From contig DASVVS010000056.1 of NCBI GenBank assembly GCA_036386455.1, positions 6,312-70,311 of the forward strand: a DNA stretch of 64,000 bases, read 5' to 3'. This DNA is from AC-37 sp036386455. Lineage in GTDB: Bacteria; Actinomycetota; Thermoleophilia; Solirubrobacterales; Thermoleophilaceae. The notes beneath the pieces are model-generated. The model worked only from the letters and a program-made list of their open reading frames with translations, made no database searches and had not been told where the DNA came from. Shown one piece after another: positions 58,559 through 64,000 of this stretch (its first letter is position 1; every line of letters starts with the position of its first letter). A program made the translations under genes and the position numbers.

Positions 58559-59395
58559 ATGCGTGCAGCCGCGATACAGCTGAATTCGGACGAGGACGGG
58601 GCGCGGAACCTCCGCGCGGCCGACGAGCTGACCCGCGCGGCGGCCGCGGACGGCGCCACCCTGGTCGTCCTGCCGGAGAAGTTCAACGGCCTCGGCGGCG
58701 AGGAGGGTGCGATGGAGCGCGTGGCCGAGCCGCTCGACGGGCCCGCGATCCTCTGGGCCCGCTCCATCGCGCGCGAGCTGGGGATCGACCTGGTCGCGGG
58801 CTCGATCGCCGAGCGCCGGCCCGGCCGCGCGAAGCTCTCGAACACCTCCGTGCACATCGGGCCCGACGGCGAGATCGCGGCGCTCTACCGCAAGATCCAC
58901 ATGTTCGACGTGGTCGTGGGCGGCATCGAGTACCGCGAGTCGGCGAGCGAGGAGCCGGGCGACGAGGTCGCCCTCTCGCGCCTCGCCGACGGCACCGAGC
59001 TCGGCATGAGCGTCTGCTACGACGTGCGCTTCCCGGAGCTGTTCCGCATCCTCGCGATCCGCGGCGCGCGCGTGATCGCGCTGCCGGCGGCGTTCACCAA
59101 GGTCACCGGCCGCGCGCACTGGGAGGTGCTCGTCCGGGCACGGGCGATCGAGAACCAGGCGTTCGTGGTGGCCGCGGACCAGTGCGGCGTGCACCCGCCC
59201 GGGGACAAGGAGAGCTTCGGCGGGTCGCTCATCGTGGACCCGTGGGGCGAGGTGCTGGCGCGGGCGGGCGACGAGCCCTGCTTCGTCGCGGCCGACCTCG
59301 ACCTCGCGCGCCAGGACGAGGTGCGCGAGCAGCTCCCCAGCCTCGCCAACCGGATGCCCGGCGCGTACCGCTGGCCGTCCGAGGTGCACGCCTGA
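58559..59395 (+). CDS. Carbon-nitrogen hydrolase (Nit/omega-amidase type)
   Basis: 278 residues. The nitrilase triad is complete: E40 (VVLPEKFNG), K112 (LYRKIHMFD), C153 (MSVCYDVRFPEL). The Nit2/omega-amidase branch fits; it would hydrolyse a small amide such as deaminated glutathione or 2-oxoglutaramate. RBS GGGCAGGAG precedes the ATG. Its stop shares a base with the tetR start (TGATG), so the two are co-transcribed. Confidence 0.9.
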   Translation: MRAAAIQLNSDEDGARNLRAADELTRAAAADGATLVVLPEKFNGLGGEEGAMERVAEPLDGPAILWARSIARELGIDLVAGSIAERRPGRAKLSNTSVHIGPDGEIAALYRKIHMFDVVVGGIEYRESASEEPGDEVALSRLADGTELGMSVCYDVRFPELFRILAIRGARVIALPAAFTKVTGRAHWEVLVRARAIENQAFVVAADQCGVHPPGDKESFGGSLIVDPWGEVLARAGDEPCFVAADLDLARQDEVREQLPSLANRMPGAYRWPSEVHA

Positions 59396-60048
59396 TGGCG
59401 CGCGGCAACGGCGGGCGCGGCGGCAACGGCGGCGTCGACAAGCGGCGGCTGATCCTCGACGCGGCCATCCGCGTCTTCGCGCGCAAGGGCTTCCACCACT
59501 GCCGGGTCTCCGACGTGGCCGACGAGGCGGGCGTGGCCTACGGGCTCGTCTACCACTACTTCGATTCCAAGGAGGAGATCCTCAACACGCTCTTCACCGA
59601 GCGCTGGGGGCTCATGCTGCAGGCGATCACCGCGGTCGACGCGCGCGACGACATCGGTGCGCGCGAGAAGCTCTACGAGGTCGCCTCGTTCATCATCGAC
59701 TCCTACCGCCACGAGCCGGAGCTGATGAAGGTGATCATCGTGGAGGTCACGCGCGCGGCGAACAGCTTCGGCCGCCTGCACCTGCCGAAGATCCGCGAGG
59801 CCTACACGATGATCGGCGACATCGTCGACGGCGCCCGTCAGGAGGGCGTCTTCAAGACCGACATCACGCCCGAGTTCGCGGCAATGTGCTTCTACGGCGC
59901 GATCGAGCAGCTCCTGTCGGCCTGGATCTTCGACATCCTGCCGAGCACCGACGAGGAGTTCGAGAACGCCAAGGGCCTCGTGGTGGACGCCATCTGCGGC
60001 GGCCTGGAGGTCTCACCGCGCCCGGGCGTCTCCGCGCTCTCTGGTTAG
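59395..60048 (+). CDS. TetR-family regulator
   Basis: 217 residues. HTH domain: LDAAIRVFARKGFHHCRVSD, then VADEAGVAYGLVYHYFDSKE. The ligand domain is helical (EKLYEVASFIIDSYRHEPEL). A Gly-rich leader precedes the HTH. Autoregulation through the palindrome upstream of the nitrilase gene is inferred from position only. Confidence 0.9.
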   Translation: MARGNGGRGGNGGVDKRRLILDAAIRVFARKGFHHCRVSDVADEAGVAYGLVYHYFDSKEEILNTLFTERWGLMLQAITAVDARDDIGAREKLYEVASFIIDSYRHEPELMKVIIVEVTRAANSFGRLHLPKIREAYTMIGDIVDGARQEGVFKTDITPEFAAMCFYGAIEQLLSAWIFDILPSTDEEFENAKGLVVDAICGGLEVSPRPGVSALSG

Positions 60049-60080
60049 ATACGGCCCTCGCCGGGCATTCGATCTGACCG

Positions 60081-60215
60081 ATGGGCAACGAGATGACAAA
60101 GCGACTCATGTGGAGCGGCCTGCTGGCCGGCGTCGGCGCGTTGACGACCATCATCGCCAACAAGGTCGCCACGATCATCTGGGTCAAGGTCTTCGACGAG
60201 GATCCGCCGGAGTGA
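60081..60215 (+). CDS. DUF4235-like mini membrane protein
   Basis: 44 residues, one hydrophobic helix (LMWSGLLAGVGALTTIIAN) and a C-terminal WVKVFDEDPPE. The order helix, short basic loop, Trp and a closing acidic-Pro-Pro is that of DUF4235 proteins, but half their length. Its stop overlaps the next start (GTGA). A start at the second Met (four codons on) is also possible. Confidence 0.6.
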   Translation: MGNEMTKRLMWSGLLAGVGALTTIIANKVATIIWVKVFDEDPPE

Positions 60216-60694
60216 TCGACGAGGAGCACGAGAACCAGGAGACGCGGGAGAGCCCCGCGCTCTCCACCGACGAGGTGACCTTCACGCGCGAGGACGCCGA
60301 GTCCGCGGGCGATCCCGCCGACGCGGGTGCCGGCGCCGAGGACGATCCCGGCAGCGCGCCGGTCGAGGCGCCCGGCGCGGGCGAGACCGCGGCCACGGCC
60401 ACCACCGGCGCGGTGCCGCTCGGCGACGCGTCGCCGTCGGAGGACACGCCCCCGGGCGGGAACGAGCCGCCCCCGGCCCCGGCGGCTTCCGGCTACGCGG
60501 AGCCCGCCTACGCGGAGCCCGCCTCGGAGGAGGAGGCCTACGCCCCCGCCGGCTCGCCCGCGGCCGCCCAGCAGCGTGCCGAGGCCGGCGACGGCAGCCC
60601 GCTCCAGCGGCCGGAGGTCCAGATCCTCGGGGCGTTCCTCGGCGCGTTCGTCTTCGCCCAGATCCTCAAGCGCCTGTTCGGAGGCAAGGACTGA
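60212..60694 (+). CDS. Acidic disordered protein with C-terminal membrane helix
   Basis: 160 residues from a GTG. About 125 residues are Glu/Asp/Pro/Ala-rich with no order, including AEPAYAEPAYAEPASEEEAY-like repeats (AYAEP). A helix at the end, ILGAFLGAFVFAQILKRLFG, would anchor it. It overlaps genes on both sides and is part of the Holin-X/DUF3618 cluster. Confidence 0.65.
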   Translation: MIDEEHENQETRESPALSTDEVTFTREDAESAGDPADAGAGAEDDPGSAPVEAPGAGETAATATTGAVPLGDASPSEDTPPGGNEPPPAPAASGYAEPAYAEPASEEEAYAPAGSPAAAQQRAEAGDGSPLQRPEVQILGAFLGAFVFAQILKRLFGGKD

Positions 60695-61107
60695 TGGCCG
60701 AGAACGGGACCCGGCCCGGCGCGGCCGACAAGCAGCTCGGTGAGATCGTCGCCGACGTCACGCAGAAGGCGCAGCTCCTCGTCCGCGAGGAGATCGAGCT
60801 CGCGAAGGCGGAGGTCTCGACGAAGGTCTCGAAGCTCGTCAGGGGCATCGTCTTTTTCGCGGCCGCCGGCTTCTTCGCGCTCCTGATGGTGATCTTCCTG
60901 CTCCACACGATCGCCTGGGGCCTCCAGGACCTCGGGTTGAGCGTGTGGGCCGGCTACGGCATCACGACGCTCTTCCTGCTGCTCTTGACCGGAATCGCCG
61001 CGTTGCTGGGTGTGCGCTTCGTCAAGAAGGGCTCGCCACCGACGCCCGAGTACGCCATCGAAGAGGCTCAGAAGACCAAGGCCGTCCTCGAGGAGGCGCG
61101 CCGCTGA
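60694..61107 (+). CDS. Actinobacterial Holin-X family membrane protein
   Basis: 137 residues. The amphipathic N-terminus (LGEIVADVTQKAQLLVREEI) precedes two helices, VFFAAAGFFALLMVIFLLH and YGITTLFLLLLTGIAALLG, the standard layout of the Holin-X/superfamily III set. Despite its name it is a chromosomal, not phage, protein in actinobacteria. TGATG links it to the DUF3618 gene. Confidence 0.85.
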   Translation: MAENGTRPGAADKQLGEIVADVTQKAQLLVREEIELAKAEVSTKVSKLVRGIVFFAAAGFFALLMVIFLLHTIAWGLQDLGLSVWAGYGITTLFLLLLTGIAALLGVRFVKKGSPPTPEYAIEEAQKTKAVLEEARR

Positions 61108-61328
61108 TGGCCGACCGCACGCCGGAGCAGATCCGCGCCTCGGTCCAGGAGACCCGCCGCGAGCTCGAGTTCTCGCTGAACGACCTCCAGGCGAAGGTCA
61201 CCGAGCTGACCGACTGGCGCAGCCAGCTCGCCGAGCACCGCCAGCAGATAGTGATCGGGGCGGCGGTGGCCGGCTTCGTGATCGGCGGCGGGATCGCCGC
61301 CGCGCTGGGCGTCTTCAAGCGCGGCTAA
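61107..61328 (+). CDS. DUF3618 membrane protein
   Basis: 73 residues. RTPEQIRASVQETRRELEFS and LNDLQAKVTELTDWR are the DUF3618 signature, followed by one helix (IVIGAAVAGFVIGGGIAAALG). Function unknown. Last gene of the cluster; a GGCGCG/CGCGCC hairpin follows. Confidence 0.85.
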   Translation: MADRTPEQIRASVQETRRELEFSLNDLQAKVTELTDWRSQLAEHRQQIVIGAAVAGFVIGGGIAAALGVFKRG

Positions 61329-61348
61329 CGCAGCGGCCGGACGCCACG

Positions 61349-61364
61349 GGCGCGGCTGCGCGCC
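61349..61364 (+). terminator. Hairpin between DUF3618 and degV-like genes
   Basis: GGCGCG and CGCGCC pair around GCTG, 20 bases after the DUF3618 stop and before the convergent DegV stop. It could serve both strands. Confidence 0.45.
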
Positions 61365-61372
61365 ATTCGCCC

Positions 61373-62242
61373 CTAGGCGAGGAAGCGCTCCGGGATCGAC
61401 CCGACGCCGAGCAGGCCCGGTCCCGTGTGCGCACCCAGCACCGGCCCGACCTCCGAGAAGAAGACCGGCTCCCGGCCGAAGATGCCGCGGCACTGCTCGG
61501 CGAGCTCGTTCGCCTGCTCGAGGGCCTGGATGTGCTGCACCACCCAGCCGTGGGCGCCGGACGCCTGGCGCTGGCGCGCGTAGTCGACCATCCGCTCGAA
61601 CATCCGGGCGCTCGTCCGCACGCGCTCCACGGGCGTGATCTCGGCCTCGAGGGTGAGGATCGGCTTGATCCGCAGCGTCGATCCGATCCAGGCGCTGGCG
61701 GCGCCGATCCGGCCGCTGCGCTTGAGGAACTCGAGCGTGTTGATCGCGAACCACATCTTCAGCTCCGCACGGGCGTCGCGTGCGGCCGCGACCACCGCCT
61801 CGGCGTCGCCGCCGCCCATCGCCCGGCGGGCCGCCGCGAGCGCCACGAGGCCGAGGCCGCCGGCGGCGGTGGCCGAGTCGACCACGTGCACGCGCTCGCC
61901 GCCGCGGCCGTCGCGCTCGAGCGCCTCCTTCGCCTGGCGCGCCGCCTCCGCCGTCCCGGATATGCCGGCGGACAGGTGCACCGAGACGACGTCGCGGCCC
62001 TCGGAGAGAATCGGCTCGTAGACCCCGATGAAGTCGCCGATCGAGGGCTGCGAGGTGGTCGGCAGCTCGTCGGCCGTGCGCAGCTCCTCGTAGAAGGCCT
62101 CGTAGTCGGTGAGGTCGGCCTCGCGCTCGGTCCGCTCGCCCCCGAAGTTGACGTAGAGCGAGACGAGCTGGATCCCGTTCGCCTCCGCGACCTCCACCGG
62201 GAGGTAGCCGGTGGTGTCCGAGACGACGGTGACGGGCGGCAT
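61373..62242 (-). CDS. DegV-family fatty-acid-binding protein
   Basis: 289 residues. TVVSDTTGYLPVEVAEANGI is the DegV opening; PTTSQPSIGDFIGVYEPIL and VVSVHLSAGISGTAEAARQA form the lipid pocket. In other bacteria such proteins (FakB) present fatty acid to a kinase; FakA is not in the window. Starts at the ATG of MPPVTVVSD; a GTG six codons upstream is possible. Confidence 0.87.
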   Translation of the reverse strand: MPPVTVVSDTTGYLPVEVAEANGIQLVSLYVNFGGERTEREADLTDYEAFYEELRTADELPTTSQPSIGDFIGVYEPILSEGRDVVSVHLSAGISGTAEAARQAKEALERDGRGGERVHVVDSATAAGGLGLVALAAARRAMGGGDAEAVVAAARDARAELKMWFAINTLEFLKRSGRIGAASAWIGSTLRIKPILTLEAEITPVERVRTSARMFERMVDYARQRQASGAHGWVVQHIQALEQANELAEQCRGIFGREPVFFSEVGPVLGAHTGPGLLGVGSIPERFLA

Positions 62243-62292
62243 CGGCGGCGGAGCGTACACGCCGCGGACGCCACCTCGTAGACTGGCCCGCC

Positions 62293-62682
62293 GTGCCAGA
62301 GGTAGACCGACAGCAGGCAGAGGAGCGGCTCGCCCAGCGCGAGCGCGAGATCGAGGAGCGCCGGGCGTCGGTACGGCCGGAGGAACGCCCGCAGGCCGGG
62401 GAGCTGGCGGACGTGGACAACCACCCCGGCGACCAGGGCACCGAGACGTTCATGCAGGAGATGGACGAGACGACGGTGATGATCCTCGACGAGGAGGCCG
62501 CGCGCGTGAAGGAGGCGCGGCAGGCGCTCGAGGAGGGTCGCTACGGCGTCTGCGTCGATTGCGGCAAGGACATCCCGGCGGCGCGCCTCGAGGCCGTCCC
62601 GGAGAGTGTGCGCTGCGTCGAGGATCAGCGCCAGCACGAGGCTCGGCTCCGCCAGGGCGGCGGGCCGGCCGCCACTCACTAG
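62293..62682 (+). CDS. TraR/DksA-like protein with incomplete zinc finger
   Basis: 129 residues from a GTG. The coiled-coil and hinge are seen in TVMILDEEAARVKEARQALE and EGRYGVCVDCGKDIP. The zinc site should be CxxC...CxxC; the first pair is intact but the second reads RCVEDQ, so the fourth Cys is Asp. This may abolish or change metal binding. Such proteins act on RNA polymerase through the secondary channel. Confidence 0.8.
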   Translation: MPEVDRQQAEERLAQREREIEERRASVRPEERPQAGELADVDNHPGDQGTETFMQEMDETTVMILDEEAARVKEARQALEEGRYGVCVDCGKDIPAARLEAVPESVRCVEDQRQHEARLRQGGGPAATH

Positions 62683-62692
62683 CCCGCCGGGC

Positions 62693-63781
62693 GTGCCCAG
62701 GACCCTCGTAACCGGAGGGAACGGCTTCGTCGGATCGGCCGTTACGCGGCTGCTCGCCGAGCGCGGCGACGATCTGCGGCTGACGGTTCGGCGGCGGTCG
62801 CGCCTCGGCCACCTCGAAGGCGTGGAGTTCGACCGCGTGGAGTGCGACGTCCGCGACCGCCGCGCCGTGCGGCGCGCGATGAAGGGCGTCGACCGGGTCG
62901 TCCACCTCGCCGGGCTGATCTCCCTGCGCGAGGCCGACACGGACGCGCTCTTCGACGTGAACGTGGGCGGCACGCGCGTGGTGATGGAGGAGGCGCTGCG
63001 GGCGGGGGTGGAGCGGGTGGTGCACGCCTCGTCGGCCGCCTCGATCGGGCCGGCGCCATGGGGCCAGACCGCCGACGAGCGTCAGCTCTTCACCGCCGGT
63101 GAGCTCGGGATCCCCTACGTGAACTCCAAGCACGAGGGCGAGGCCGAGGTCCTGCGCCTGGCGGCGCGCGGGCTGCCGGCCGTGATCGTGAACCCGACCT
63201 ACGCCTTCGGCGCGGGCGACGTCTACGGGCGCGCCACCGCCATCGTGCGGCGCTTCATGTTCGGCCGGCTGCCCGCGTACGTGCCGGGCGGGCTCAACGT
63301 GGTCGACGTGCAGGACGTCGCGCGCGGGGTCCTTCTCGCCGACGAGCGCGGGTCGGTCGGGGAGCGCTACATCCTCGGCAACCGCAACTACACGCTCGAC
63401 CGGCTATTCGCGGACCTGGCGCGCCTGTCGGGGGTGGAGCCGCCGCCGCTGCGGTTCTCGCCGTCGGTGGCGCTGAGGGTCACCCAGGCGGCGGAGGCGG
63501 CCGGGGTGTGGATCGGCTTCACCTCGACCGACGCCAAGCTCGCGAGCCACTGGTGGTGCTACCGCAACGGCAAGGCCAAGCGCGATCTCGGCTGGGACAC
63601 CGCCCCGCACGAGGACGCCCTCGAGGCGACGGTCGGCTGGTACCGCGAGCGCGAGGCCGACCGCCTGGCGCGCTCGCCGCGCTCCCAGCCCGTGTCGCTG
63701 AAGGCCGTCGCGGCGGCGCTCGGCGCATTCGACGGCGTCTCCGGCGCGGCGCGGCGGCTCTGGCCGCTCACGACCTCCTAA
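62693..63781 (+). CDS. NAD-dependent epimerase/dehydratase (dihydroflavonol reductase-like)
   Basis: 362 residues from a GTG. Extended SDR: VTGGNGFVGSAVTRLL, then VVHLAGLISLREAD and the catalytic SSAASIGPA plus YVNSKHEGEAEVL (Tyr/Lys). GVWIGFTSTDAKLASHWW is typical of the hopanoid-associated sugar epimerase/DFR-like branch (HpnA). Substrate uncertain. Confidence 0.87.
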   Translation: MPRTLVTGGNGFVGSAVTRLLAERGDDLRLTVRRRSRLGHLEGVEFDRVECDVRDRRAVRRAMKGVDRVVHLAGLISLREADTDALFDVNVGGTRVVMEEALRAGVERVVHASSAASIGPAPWGQTADERQLFTAGELGIPYVNSKHEGEAEVLRLAARGLPAVIVNPTYAFGAGDVYGRATAIVRRFMFGRLPAYVPGGLNVVDVQDVARGVLLADERGSVGERYILGNRNYTLDRLFADLARLSGVEPPPLRFSPSVALRVTQAAEAAGVWIGFTSTDAKLASHWWCYRNGKAKRDLGWDTAPHEDALEATVGWYREREADRLARSPRSQPVSLKAVAAALGAFDGVSGAARRLWPLTTS

Positions 63782-63790
63782 GCTCGGCTC

Positions 63791-64000
63791 GTGGCGATCC
63801 TCTACAGGTGCAAGACGCCGACGAACCGGCTGTGCGCGTGCGGGAAGGTTGCGCGGCGGCTCGACCGGGCAGGTATCGCGTATGAGGAGATTCGCGTACC
63901 CGTGCGCCGCCGCGACCGTGACGAGGTCGAGGAGCTCACGGACCAGACCTGGGTCCCGGTCCTCTTGATCGGCGACGAGATCATCCACGAGTCGCACCGC
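63791..64000 (+). CDS. Glutaredoxin/GST N-domain-like protein, cut by window edge
   Basis: 70 codons from a GTG to the window end, no stop. AILYRCKTPTNRLCACGKVA then RRLDRAGIAYEEIRVPV, and QTWVPVLLIGDEIIHESHR are the first half of a thioredoxin-like GST domain with cis-Pro (WVP). A CxC pair (LCACG) replaces the usual active site. The rest is outside the window. Confidence 0.65.
   Translation, partial: MAILYRCKTPTNRLCACGKVARRLDRAGIAYEEIRVPVRRRDRDEVEELTDQTWVPVLLIGDEIIHESHR

Noticed and set aside
60694..61107. Holin gene as evidence of a prophage
   Set aside because: Holin-X proteins are chromosomal in actinobacteria, and no integrase, structural or lysis genes are near.

Overview
The window is one contiguous stretch of a very GC-rich (roughly 70%) bacterial chromosome. 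It is densely packed, with many GTG/TTG starts, frequent GTGA, ATGA and TGATG overlaps, and GC-rich hairpins without U-tracts. Several genes point to an actinobacterium: a Holin-X/DUF3618/DUF4235-like envelope cluster, an actinobacterial-style c-di-AMP riboswitch, an F420/FMN split-barrel protein, and several secreted proteins with basic KKRR-type C-termini. A deep-branching high-GC lineage such as Thermoleophilia/Solirubrobacterales is my inference from the gene mix. I could not test it.

Layout. 1-7.6 kb: a truncated membrane protein, a HisC-like aminotransferase, a long-chain acyl-CoA synthetase, a Nif3-like protein, an NAD(P)-binding epimerase and a secreted PQQ-type sugar dehydrogenase. 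7.6-11.4 kb: SCP2 protein with iron alcohol dehydrogenase, a lipoprotein, an RTX-like repeat protein, a NUDIX hydrolase and a rubredoxin. 11.4-13.8 kb: an unusual three-gene minus-strand operon (Tat-exported protein, clan-A-like glycoside hydrolase, fascin-like beta-trefoil). 13.8-20.9 kb: biotin synthesis (bioA, then bioB-bioF-bioD with a redoxin), interrupted by a secreted CocE-type hydrolase. 20.9-23.4 kb: a streptogrisin-like protease, then a stand-alone biotinyl carrier protein with an enoyl-CoA hydratase. 23.4-26.5 kb: GT2, glycerol kinase and PlsC-type acyltransferase. 26.5-34.9 kb: an AHL-lactonase-like MBL protein, three SDRs, a MarR regulator with a palindromic operator, ArfB, a PHP hydrolase without an obvious start codon, and two SnoaL-like proteins. 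34.9-40 kb: a 1197-residue cyclase/ATPase/TPR regulator and a secreted protein. 40.1-41.7 kb: a two-gene nucleotidyltransferase/winged-helix module under a duplicated palindromic operator. 41.7-45.7 kb: two acyl-CoA dehydrogenases flanking a DUF2294 protein and tandem mini coiled-coil genes. 45.7-52.8 kb: a CAP-domain secreted protein behind a c-di-AMP (ydaO) riboswitch, then a six-gene acyl-CoA catabolic operon (enoyl-CoA hydratase, carboxyltransferase, split-barrel protein, BKACE, AMACR-like CaiB family, MerR), and a convergent cysteine dioxygenase. 52.8-58.5 kb: a ceramidase-like secreted protein, a SHOCT membrane protein, a DUF2804 protein and an M23 peptidase. 58.5-64 kb: nitrilase with TetR, the envelope stress-type cluster, DegV, a DksA-like protein, an NAD-dependent epimerase and a truncated glutaredoxin-like gene.

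How the genes connect. The dominant theme is acyl-CoA metabolism: acyl-CoA synthetase, two acyl-CoA dehydrogenases, two enoyl-CoA hydratases, AMACR-like and BKACE enzymes, an SCP2 protein and several SDRs. Biotin synthesis and biotin-dependent carboxylase parts support it. A second theme is secreted and cell-wall proteins (M23, CAP, protease, ceramidase, sugar dehydrogenase), one of them wired to c-di-AMP.

No rRNA, tRNA, CRISPR array, insertion sequence or prophage was seen. No gene-free stretch exceeds about 300 bases; the longest, 46217-46517, holds the riboswitch and its promoter.
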